Origin: an uncultured Christensenella sp.
Lineage (GTDB): Bacteria > Bacillota > Clostridia > Christensenellales > Borkfalkiaceae
NCBI GenBank assembly: GCA_910579585.1
Contig: CAJTVA010000033.1
Coordinates: 1 to 14,617, forward strand
DNA length: 14,617 nucleotides
Reading direction: 5' to 3'
In this document: positions 1 to 6,106 of the stretch, in pieces
How the letters are laid out: each line of letters opens with the position of its first letter
How positions within the stretch are numbered: position 1 is the stretch's first letter
Program-made: the position numbers and the translations under genes
The notes under the pieces: model-generated
The model's database searches: none
What the model was told of the DNA's origin: nothing
Seen by the model: only the letters and a program-made list of their open reading frames with translations

Positions 1-299
1 ACTTTTCTTTCCAAAAGATAGACGCTATCGTCAAAATCTTCGGGTAAAGTGAATGCACTGTCAGAATTATCGTGAACTTCGGGAAGGTACGACAGCACCA
101 AAGTGATTTTAATTTTCGGATAGCTAACTTTCAGCCCGTGAATTAAAGAACTGCATAATCTGTCAAAATCGCCACGAAAACCCGAATAGAATTGAGTTAC
201 ACCCTTATTCTCTATAAGGTCTATTATGATGTTTAACAGCTTCTCCTTATACTGTTCTACTCTCATAGTACGATGTCCGAAAAAAGCACAAGAAGCCAT
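1..299 (-). CDS. SLOG-family (DUF1273/YpsA-like) protein, 3' part cut by window edge
   Basis: The minus strand reads open from an ATG at 299 to the window edge, about 99 codons, so the C-terminus is missing. AGGA (309-312) lies 9 nt upstream of the ATG and supports this start. The product begins MASCAFFGHR and continues with YSGFRGDFDRLCSSLI near residues 39-54 and ITLVLSYLPE near 68-77. This matches my recollection of the Firmicute SLOG/DUF1273 pattern: an N-terminal C-x-F-F-G-H-R strand-loop, a G-x-F-D-R helix, then a VxLxYLP strand, in a Rossmann-like fold. Members usually have about 130-180 residues, so roughly half to two thirds is visible. SLOG proteins are thought to bind nucleotides or nucleotide-derived ligands; the function of this short type is not established. 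It diverges from the HTH gene at 424 and probably shares its operator. Family call fairly sure, function unknown. Confidence 0.8.
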   Translation of the reverse strand, partial: MASCAFFGHRTMRVEQYKEKLLNIIIDLIENKGVTQFYSGFRGDFDRLCSSLIHGLKVSYPKIKITLVLSYLPEVHDNSDSAFTLPEDFDDSVYLLERK

Positions 300-340
300 A
301 ATAATTTGTCCTACAAATTGCAATATTGACATTTTTCGAC

Positions 341-395
341 TTATGTTGTCGTTTTGCTTGTAACAGAATTGTAGCATAATAAAACGATAACATAA
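341..395. promoter_or_regulatory. Inverted repeat between divergent SLOG and HTH genes; candidate repressor operator
   Basis: TTATGTTGTCGTTTT (341-355) and AAAACGATAACATAA (381-395) are inverted copies that match at 14 of 15 positions, separated by 25 bp. A second weaker pair lies outside: TTTTCGAC (333-340) and GTCGAAAA (406-413). The repeat fills the space between two divergent start codons (299 and 424). This is where a Cro/CI-type regulator such as the adjacent gene product would bind to control itself and its neighbour. A TTGACA hexamer sits at 326-331 and a CATAAT hexamer at 375-380, but they are not spaced as one promoter, so I do not assign exact -35/-10 boxes. The symmetry is seen directly; the operator role is inferred. 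Confidence 0.6.
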
Positions 396-423
396 ATATA
401 AAATTGTCGAAAAGGTGGCTTGT

Positions 424-888
424 ATGGCTATATCAAAAGACTTTCAACAAAGATTACACGAGTTAGCCGATGAATTAGTAGGCAAGAACAAAACCGAAAA
501 GGCTAACAACATTAATATTGACCCAACTTCTTTTTCAAGAGCTTATAATTATGGTATTGTGCCCAAAACACCAACCTTAATTAAAATTGCAGATTATTTT
601 AATATTTCAATAGAATACCTTATGGGTATTACAGACGTTGAACATTTTGTAAAATCCCAACTTCCCAAAACTTTTATTGAACGTTTGAATGAGTTGAGAG
701 CTGAAAAAGGAATAAAAGCGAATTATGCATTATCCCAACAAGTCCATATCCATAGAAATAATATCAGACAATGGTATATAATTAATTGTCTGCCGCTTAT
801 TGACGACTTATTTATTCTCGCTGATTATTTTGAAGTTTCTATCGATTACCTACTTGGCAGAACAGACGACAGAACGTTGTATAAATAA
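424..888 (+). CDS. Tandem helix-turn-helix (XRE/Cro-CI type) transcriptional regulator
   Basis: The product has 154 residues from the ATG at 424, which follows a good AAGGTGG Shine-Dalgarno site (412-418). A GTG three codons earlier (415) lies inside that site and is unlikely to be the start. The protein holds two XRE-like domains in tandem: residues about 5-70 (ending IKIADYFNISIEYLMGITD) and about 78-150 (ending FILADYFEVSIDYLLGRTDD). Both end in the ADYF-x-(I/V)-SI-x-YL-(M/L)-G signature common in Firmicute HTH_3 repressors. The second domain keeps LSQQVHIHRNNIRQW as its helix-turn-helix. There is no peptidase, dimerisation or ligand domain, so it is probably a simple DNA-binding protein with two reading heads. 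It is AT-rich compared with the glycan locus downstream and is paired divergently with a SLOG gene, suggesting accessory DNA. Autoregulation through the inverted repeat at 341-395 is likely. Confidence 0.85.
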   Translation: MAISKDFQQRLHELADELVGKNKTEKANNINIDPTSFSRAYNYGIVPKTPTLIKIADYFNISIEYLMGITDVEHFVKSQLPKTFIERLNELRAEKGIKANYALSQQVHIHRNNIRQWYIINCLPLIDDLFILADYFEVSIDYLLGRTDDRTLYK

Positions 889-917
889 AATGCCGTTCCT
901 CTTGCGAAAAACGGCAC
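881..917 (-). terminator. Intrinsic terminator of the predicted small RNA
   Basis: On the minus strand TGCCGTT (916-910) and AACGGCA (897-891) form a 7-bp stem with a 12-nt loop, followed at once by TTTTATTTAT (890-881). In the plus direction no T-run follows, so it is oriented for the minus strand. An upstream AACGG (933-929) can pair instead with CCGTT of the stem (914-910), a weak possible anti-terminator. Confidence 0.65.
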
Positions 918-1056
918 CGCAGAATATACCGTTCATCGTCGAGTCGCCAAACCAAAATTACAATACGCCAAAGGGACATTGTAAACAACAATGAAGGCAT
1001 AGTTCTACCAAGAACTATTTCCCTTAACGTAAAAATTTATGTAATTTTGATTTGGC
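884..1056 (-). ncRNA. Predicted structured small RNA (about 170 nt), no family recognised
   Basis: On the minus strand a near-consensus promoter (1063-1091) predicts initiation near 1056-1057, and an intrinsic terminator ends at about 884. From the predicted 5' end, GCCAAATCAAAATTAC (1056-1041) can pair with GTAATTTTGGTTTGGC (961-946): 15 Watson-Crick pairs plus one G-U. Inside it, AAGGGA (1025-1020) pairs with TCCCTT (976-971), enclosing two hairpins: ATAGTTCT/AGAACTAT with a 4-nt loop (999-1018) and CATTGT/ACAATG with a 5-nt loop (977-993). This makes a closed helix, an internal loop and a three-way junction, followed by a tail of about 30 nt and the terminator. I considered 6S RNA, the purine riboswitch, SRP RNA and a retron msr/msd, and none fits. 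It converges on the HTH gene, and its terminator T-tract reaches that gene's stop codon. The elements are seen directly; expression is inferred. Confidence 0.6.
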
Positions 1057-1062
1057 TTCCTT

Positions 1063-1091
1063 ATTCTAGCAAATAACTGAATTTTTGTCAA
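1063..1091 (-). promoter_or_regulatory. Near-consensus sigma-A promoter driving the predicted small RNA
   Basis: On the minus strand TTGACA (1091-1086) is followed by exactly 17 nt and TAGAAT (1068-1063), so the -35 is perfect and the -10 matches 5 of 6. Transcription would begin about 7 nt downstream, at 1056-1057, exactly where the 16-bp helix of the predicted RNA begins. No protein gene on this strand uses it within range. Confidence 0.75.
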
Positions 1092-1097
1092 TTAAAA

Positions 1098-1122
1098 TAG
1101 CCGCCACACAACGTAGCGGCTA
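1098..1122 (-). terminator. Hairpin with short T-run, possible second terminator of the glycan locus
   Basis: TAGCCGC (1098-1104) and GCGGCTA (1116-1122) form a 7-bp stem with an 11-nt loop. In the minus direction TTTTAATT follows. It lies between the main locus terminator (1163-1191) and the small-RNA promoter, so it could block remaining read-through into the small RNA. Confidence 0.4.
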
Positions 1123-1162
1123 CCATAAGTATGTTTTTTATATTGTGATTACCATACGGTAC

Positions 1163-1191
1163 AAAAAAGCAGGGCTTAAGTTAAGCCCTGC
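1163..1191 (-). terminator. Strong intrinsic terminator at the end of the glycan locus
   Basis: GCAGGGCTTAA (1169-1179) and TTAAGCCCTGC (1181-1191) form an almost uninterrupted inverted repeat with one central base. In the minus direction it is followed by TTTTTT (1168-1163). It stands about 22 nt past the stop codon of the last lipoprotein gene. Confidence 0.9.
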
Positions 1192-1213
1192 CTTCTTGTT
1201 GTGTTAAACGAGT

Positions 1214-3010
1214 TTATACCAATTCAAAGAATATTTCGAGGTTTTCCGCCGCCTGAATCTCTTGTTTCTTGTGTTCGGGGTCAACGCCGAAAATAATGGT
1301 TATAGACGCGCCGTCCGTTTCTTTAATATTCAGGTCGATAACGTTGTCGTCCTTAGCTAAGGTTATTACCTGACCGTTAATTGTCACTCTGCCCGCGTTG
1401 GGAACGTTATTGATATGAAGTTTAACGGAGTACGCGTCGCCGGCGTTTTTGTTGGGTATTTTATAGAACAATTGAGTATCGTACCAGTTACCGGAGTTAT
1501 TGCTGAACGTAACCTTTGCAACGCCGTCGGTTACAGAACCGCTGAACTTAACCCAACTTTCGGTCCAATAAGCCCAAGTGCCCGCTTCCGCAAGCGCGCT
1601 ACCCGCTCCGCCTGAAATTATATCGTATACAGAATGCTCGTGATTAACAACTATGCTGTTGTTGCTCGTTACGTTTGATTCGGGCGAAGTGATATAGTTT
1701 GCGTTTGCCGCGTTTGCTATAATCTGTGCCGTGTAAGTGCCGTTTTCGGTAATTCTGTCGGTATTGACGGTTTGATTGTTCTTTACTACGATTCCGCCTA
1801 CCCTTACTCCGGAATCATTATAAAGATTAAGCGTGTAGCTACCAACGCCTTTATCGTTGGGGTCGGTAATGGTTATAACGTTGTTCGCTCCAATGCTGAA
1901 CGTGGGCGCAACAAGCTGAATGGGTTCGGAAACCTTCCACTTAATGTTGGAAAGCTTCAAAGTCGCGTTGGTTATATCGCAACCTACGCCCTCGACGCCT
2001 AACTGCATAGAGAAAGCCGTAGCTTTGTGTTCATAGTAAGCGGTGCAGTGGTTTAAGCCTTCTTGAAGCTCTACAACGTAACCGTTTACGGTTATGTGAC
2101 CCGCCATAGAGGTTTCCATATCGAAGGTTAGTTCGTAAAGCGTACCGCCGGTTAAAGCGTTGCCTGCAACGTCCTTATCGTTTGCCGTTGCGGTATAGAA
2201 CAACTGAACGTTGTACCACAATGCGCCTTCGTTAACGCCGGTAGTTTCGATATTTACAACGCCTTCTTCATAAGTTGCGATTACGTTGTTGTATTGGTTC
2301 CAATAAATCCAGACGCCGGGGTTTGCGTTGGAGTTGTAAGGGTTGCCGAACTGACCGTTCTCGTCACCTTGCTTAATCTCGTAAGACGCGTCTGCGCCGC
2401 TACCGATTACGACCGTAACGGTCTTTAAAACGTCGGAATGTTGAGCGCACTTTGCAGTGATAACTGCCGTGCCGCTCGAAGCTACCGCCGTTACCAAACC
2501 GTTTTCGGAAACTTCTGCAATAAGGGGTTTATCGCTTTCCCAGGAAATAGCGTGGTCCCTTGAAGATTTTGCTGCAAGCTGAACGGTTGAATCTTTGCCG
2601 CTGAGCGAAACGGACGTAACTGCCGAACCGTCTTTAGTAACGGTAATCGTTTCCGCTTCTACCACCGTAACGGTGCAGGTTGCGAATTTGTCACCCGACT
2701 TCGCCGTTATCGTCGCAGTGCCGATTGCAACTGCCTGAACGGTGCCAGCTCTGTTGCCCATACCGCTTCCCGATACCGTTACCTTGGATTCGTCCGACGA
2801 AGTCCATATAACGTCTTCGGTAACAGTCGAAGTTACAAGCAACGGATTGCTTTTGCCTACGTCAATCGACAGTGAATACGAGTTAAGCGTCAACCCATTA
2901 CTGCCGCCTTCGCCGCCCGTATCGCAAGCCGCGAAAGAGAAAACCAGAACGAAAGCAAGCAATGCGCAAACTGCCGTAAAAAGTTTTCCGAGTTTAAATT
3001 TTTTCATCAT
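1214..3010 (-). CDS. Surface lipoprotein with two Big_2 Ig-like domains and two carbohydrate-binding-like modules
   Basis: The product has 598 residues from the ATG at 3010; a second ATG follows at once. GAGGAGG (3017-3023) lies 6 nt upstream, which rules out the longer reading from 3109. The signal peptide is MMKKFKLGKL plus a hydrophobic core, with lipobox FAAC and lipidated Cys29. Two Big_2 domains follow (about 38-117 and 121-201), each with the I/V-W-x-S-(S/D) and GTA-x-ITAK signatures. Next come a beta-sandwich binding-like module (about 208-360, GVWIYWNQY then LWYNVQLFY), an FN3-like linker (about 366-450) and a second module (about 461-598, GTWAYW then NWYDTQLFY). No catalytic motif is visible. 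The layout matches the 6107-7852 product domain for domain, so they are paralogues. The start region overlaps the GH3 gene by 17 nt, implying translational coupling. Likely role: holding polysaccharide at the cell surface. The CBM4/9-like assignment is tentative. Confidence 0.82.
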   Translation of the reverse strand: MMKKFKLGKLFTAVCALLAFVLVFSFAACDTGGEGGSNGLTLNSYSLSIDVGKSNPLLVTSTVTEDVIWTSSDESKVTVSGSGMGNRAGTVQAVAIGTATITAKSGDKFATCTVTVVEAETITVTKDGSAVTSVSLSGKDSTVQLAAKSSRDHAISWESDKPLIAEVSENGLVTAVASSGTAVITAKCAQHSDVLKTVTVVIGSGADASYEIKQGDENGQFGNPYNSNANPGVWIYWNQYNNVIATYEEGVVNIETTGVNEGALWYNVQLFYTATANDKDVAGNALTGGTLYELTFDMETSMAGHITVNGYVVELQEGLNHCTAYYEHKATAFSMQLGVEGVGCDITNATLKLSNIKWKVSEPIQLVAPTFSIGANNVITITDPNDKGVGSYTLNLYNDSGVRVGGIVVKNNQTVNTDRITENGTYTAQIIANAANANYITSPESNVTSNNSIVVNHEHSVYDIISGGAGSALAEAGTWAYWTESWVKFSGSVTDGVAKVTFSNNSGNWYDTQLFYKIPNKNAGDAYSVKLHINNVPNAGRVTINGQVITLAKDDNVIDLNIKETDGASITIIFGVDPEHKKQEIQAAENLEIFFELV

Positions 3011-6008
3011 TATTTTCCTCCTCACAAATATTTTCATTTGATTTTGTTTTAATAACCTTATCGCGGAATAGCGGTAAAACCGTAAACAGTATGCACGCGA
3101 TAATGCCAAGCGCTAAAATAACGTTCACAATTGCCCACAGCGCTATCAGTAAGCCCGAACGGGGCGCCGCGTTTACGGTGACGTCACTTGCCGTCTGGTT
3201 GGTATCGATATACGTATACAATATATTCTTTACCGATTGACGCGCCGCGTATGCAACGTGTTTATCGTCAAGGTTAAGCGACGCCGCGGATTGGTAAGTG
3301 CCGTTGAGCCATAAGTCGTTGCCTGCAAGCACGCCCGCCTCATAGTCGTTCATATAACCGTCGTTCATAAACCAATCGGTTATGACGCTACCCTTGAAGT
3401 TCCATTCGTTACGAAGCACACCTGTAAGCAACGCATAGTTATAACCCGCAGGCACGCCGCCGACGTTGTTAAACGCACTCATCATAGCGTTCGCCTTACC
3501 GTATTTAACCGCGATTTCGAACGGGCGGAGATAACTTTCTCTTAAAGTCTGTTCAGTAAGCCAAGTGTTGAGATATTTGGGGTTGATACCCGCTTCACTG
3601 ACTGCAAAGTGTTTAAGGTAGCAGTACATATTGTTTTCGTAAGCCGCCGAAATGGTACTTGCCGCAAGCTTGCCCGAAAGCACTGCGTCTTCGCTGTAAT
3701 ACTCGTAGTTACGCGAATTGTAAACGGAGCGGTGAAGGTTCACGCCGGGTCCGTACCAGCCCTGGAAGCCGACCGATTTGGCGATTTTAGCCTGAGCCTC
3801 GCCAATCGAATACGCAATTTCTTTGCTGAAACTGCAACCGGTAAGCGACTCGCTACAAAATAGCGTATATTGGTCGCTCTTTGCTTCAAGAGCGTCGTCT
3901 ACGCTGTTGTTGAAGCCTGCGGGGCCGTCCTTATCTCTGCAAAAAGTTTTGCCCACGCTGTACATTGCTATCGTCTGGAAACCGCCTTTACCTATAAGGT
4001 CAAGCGTTTCCTGACGGGTTACCTGATTAAGAAGCGAATCCCAAAGCACCGATTCGTAATCTTCCATAAGGAATTGAAGAATGAAGCTGTTGTAAGTGAG
4101 CGCAACGGAAGAACCTCCGTTACCCTGAAGCGCATCAAGCGAAACACGCTCTACGCTGTCGCCGTTTTTAGCACCGACAAGATACATACCCGCGTCCTGA
4201 CCGTACTGAACGCCCGCGTTGACTTTAGACGAATCGTACTGAGCTTTGCTTGCAGCTTTAATCTGGTTCGTGTCGGGAGTACTGCCGCTACGGGTTGCGG
4301 TTTCCTTGGGGAAGTTTGCAAAGCCGTCTTTGCGCGAGAGATAAGAAATATTGCTGTCGCCGTCGATAGGACAATTCGCATAAGCATTGTTGCCCGTGAA
4401 CAAATTGTCTACGTCTTTGCCTGTAACGGGGTCTTTTTCGTACTCGATTGCCTTTGCGGGGGAAACCGTTTTGTAGTCGCCCTTGTCGCCGTTGTTATTT
4501 GCAGACTGAGGCGTTGCCGTGTTATATTCGTGAGCGTTCTTCATAACGGAGATTATATAGTTGCCCGCGTCGAGTTCGTAACCGGTATGCGCACCGTTAT
4601 TGCCGTACGCATCGTAAGACGCTAAGTCGTACGAAGTGAACGAAAGCGTAACGGTTTCAGAATGACCGGGTTCGATAAGCGGCGTCTTGGCGAAATCGAG
4701 GAGCACCCTCTCCGCCTTTTCCACTCCGCCGCTCGTATAGGGCGCGTGCCCGTAAAGCTGAACCACGTCTTTGCCCGCCACGGTGCCGGTATTGGTAACT
4801 TTTACGGTAACGGAATACTCGCCTTTCTCTGTAAGAGTTAAAACGTTTGAGAAATCTGCTTCCCAATCAAAAGTTGTGTACGATAGTCCGAAACCGAAAG
4901 GGAACTGAACGACGCCGTCGTAACCTTTGCCGTACTTATTGTCTACGTCGTCGAAGTAGTTTTCCGCATCGGCGGTTTCATACCATTTGTAACCGAAGTA
5001 AATTCCTTCCTGGTAAACTATATCACTGTTCGTCTTGACCGCGTTTACATACGTAGGGTTATAAGTTTGGTGGTCGTAAGGCAATGTATCGCTTATTCTG
5101 CCGGAAGGGTTAACCGTACCGTTCATTATCTCGGGGATAGCAATTGCGCCGGACTGTCCGGGAATACCCGCAAAAATGCACGCCTTGATACAGTCGTAAT
5201 CTTCAAGGAAACCAAGCTCTACGTCGTTGCAAGTGTTTAAAACTACGGTTACGTCAAAGCCGTATTGTTCAAGTGCGTCGAACATCGCCTTTTCTTCCGC
5301 CGTCAATTCAAGGAAAGAACCGTCAGCATATCCGCGAACCGATTTCAGTTCTTGCGCGGTGCTCGAATCTACGTTTTCCGCACCCCAGCGGCTTATAACC
5401 GCGACGGCGGTTTTCGAATAATTTTTCGCCTGATTCATACGGTCTGCCGTGTACCAGCTTGCAGCGGGGTTTTTAAGACTTTCGTCAACGTAAGCGTTCG
5501 TCGTACCGCCTTTACGGTAGTCGGCGTCAAAATTGCTGAAAGCGGTATACGCGTCTGTAAGCGTGGTATTATATTCGATACCCGCTTCTTTAAAAGCGTC
5601 GGTAAGGTCAACCTTTATGCGGTCGTTGCCGTTTCTGTCTAAATCGAGTATGGTTGCGCCGCCACTGCCGCCGCCGGTAAGCAGGAAACCGCCGTCAGTC
5701 GCGCCCCAACCGAACAAGTTGACTTTGGAAAGGTTTTTTTGGGGAAGATAGTTGCCCTCATTATATAAAAGAACCATACTCTCTTCCGCAGTATTCCGCA
5801 CGACTTTATCCGCCGATTCGAGCACGGTCGACGAGCCCGAAAGGTCTACGCCGTCGCCACCGAAAACACGGTGAAGAATGGGTGCAAACATATTAAGAAC
5901 TATATTTACCGCTATGAGAATACCGGCACAAATCACCGCAACGATGGGCAAAGCAACGAACTTAGCCACGTTCTGGCTGAAAATTCGGTCAATATGTTTA
6001 TTAGACAT
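2994..6008 (-). CDS. Membrane-anchored GH3 beta-glucosidase with permuted domain order
   Basis: This 1004-residue protein starts at an ATG preceded by AGGAG (6020-6024). One membrane helix lies near each end (about 15-42 and 952-980), leaving a 24-residue cytoplasmic tail, so the catalytic part is outside and tethered twice. The usual GH3 order is reversed. The C-type alpha/beta sandwich comes first (about 70-375: VLLYNEGNYLPQ, NPSGRISDTLPY, FPFGFGLSYTTF). An FN3-like domain (about 385-490) and a Ser/Asn-rich linker follow. The N-type barrel (about 640-935) comes last: DGPAG 694-698, NYEYYSED 767-774, KHF 799-801, and VITDW with probable nucleophile Asp878. Glu211 (RWGAE) is a possible acid/base. 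GH3 enzymes release terminal beta-glucosyl residues from oligosaccharides. Reversed order is known in some rumen GH3 enzymes (Ruminococcus albus, Butyrivibrio). The linkage cleaved cannot be read from sequence; context suggests laminari-oligosaccharides. Confidence 0.92.
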   Translation of the reverse strand: MSNKHIDRIFSQNVAKFVALPIVAVICAGILIAVNIVLNMFAPILHRVFGGDGVDLSGSSTVLESADKVVRNTAEESMVLLYNEGNYLPQKNLSKVNLFGWGATDGGFLLTGGGSGGATILDLDRNGNDRIKVDLTDAFKEAGIEYNTTLTDAYTAFSNFDADYRKGGTTNAYVDESLKNPAASWYTADRMNQAKNYSKTAVAVISRWGAENVDSSTAQELKSVRGYADGSFLELTAEEKAMFDALEQYGFDVTVVLNTCNDVELGFLEDYDCIKACIFAGIPGQSGAIAIPEIMNGTVNPSGRISDTLPYDHQTYNPTYVNAVKTNSDIVYQEGIYFGYKWYETADAENYFDDVDNKYGKGYDGVVQFPFGFGLSYTTFDWEADFSNVLTLTEKGEYSVTVKVTNTGTVAGKDVVQLYGHAPYTSGGVEKAERVLLDFAKTPLIEPGHSETVTLSFTSYDLASYDAYGNNGAHTGYELDAGNYIISVMKNAHEYNTATPQSANNNGDKGDYKTVSPAKAIEYEKDPVTGKDVDNLFTGNNAYANCPIDGDSNISYLSRKDGFANFPKETATRSGSTPDTNQIKAASKAQYDSSKVNAGVQYGQDAGMYLVGAKNGDSVERVSLDALQGNGGSSVALTYNSFILQFLMEDYESVLWDSLLNQVTRQETLDLIGKGGFQTIAMYSVGKTFCRDKDGPAGFNNSVDDALEAKSDQYTLFCSESLTGCSFSKEIAYSIGEAQAKIAKSVGFQGWYGPGVNLHRSVYNSRNYEYYSEDAVLSGKLAASTISAAYENNMYCYLKHFAVSEAGINPKYLNTWLTEQTLRESYLRPFEIAVKYGKANAMMSAFNNVGGVPAGYNYALLTGVLRNEWNFKGSVITDWFMNDGYMNDYEAGVLAGNDLWLNGTYQSAASLNLDDKHVAYAARQSVKNILYTYIDTNQTASDVTVNAAPRSGLLIALWAIVNVILALGIIACILFTVLPLFRDKVIKTKSNENICEEENNDEKI

Positions 6009-6037
6009 ATATACTTCATCTCCTTATATTTGAATGG

Positions 6038-6080
6038 AAAATAAAAGTAAACGGGGCGGCGACAAACCGCCGCCCCGTTT
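6038..6080 (-). terminator. Strong GC-rich hairpin between two locus genes; terminator or attenuator
   Basis: AAACGGGGCGGCG (6049-6061) and CGCCGCCCCGTTT (6068-6080) form a perfect 13-bp stem with a 6-nt loop. In the minus direction a T-rich tail follows (TTTACTTTTATTTT, counting the stem's last three T). It lies in the 98-nt gap between the 6107-7852 lipoprotein gene and the GH3 gene. No separate promoter for the GH3 is obvious in the 40 nt that remain, so partial read-through is the likely mode, giving less GH3 than lipoprotein. Confidence 0.8.
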
Positions 6081-6106
6081 TGTTGGTTTTAATATTTTAG
6101 CAAATT

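Noticed and set aside
404..411. TTGTCGAA, resembling a Spo0A (0A) box, upstream of the HTH gene
   Set aside because: It is a single 7-8 bp match far from the Spo0A-like gene and part of an inverted repeat better explained by local autoregulation. No exact copies were seen before the other promoters.
800..994. Plus-strand frame of 64 codons overlapping the end of the HTH gene
   Set aside because: It is out of frame inside a well-supported HTH gene, has no ribosome binding site and no recognisable protein pattern.
839..1000. Minus-strand frame of 53 codons starting MPSLLFTMSLWRIVILVWRL, resembling a small hydrophobic toxin
   Set aside because: It has no ribosome binding site, its ATG lies in a hairpin of the predicted RNA, and its stop codon lies beyond the terminator at 881-917, so the transcript would end before the frame does.
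884..1056. Identification of the predicted RNA as 6S RNA, SRP RNA, a purine riboswitch or a retron msr/msd
   Set aside because: It lacks the conserved 6S bubble, the SRP GGAA-loop domain and purine-aptamer core. No reverse transcriptase is adjacent, and no downstream gene on the same strand would be controlled by a riboswitch.
3011..3109. N-terminal extension of the last lipoprotein (start at 3109)
   Set aside because: The extension lies inside the GH3 coding sequence, would bury the lipoprotein signal peptide, and has no ribosome binding site, whereas GAGGAGG stands just before 3010.
3870..4625. Plus-strand frame of 251 codons within the GH3 gene
   Set aside because: It is antisense to a GH3 gene with intact family motifs. 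Its composition (many Arg, Val, Cys, no domain) is that of a shadow frame.
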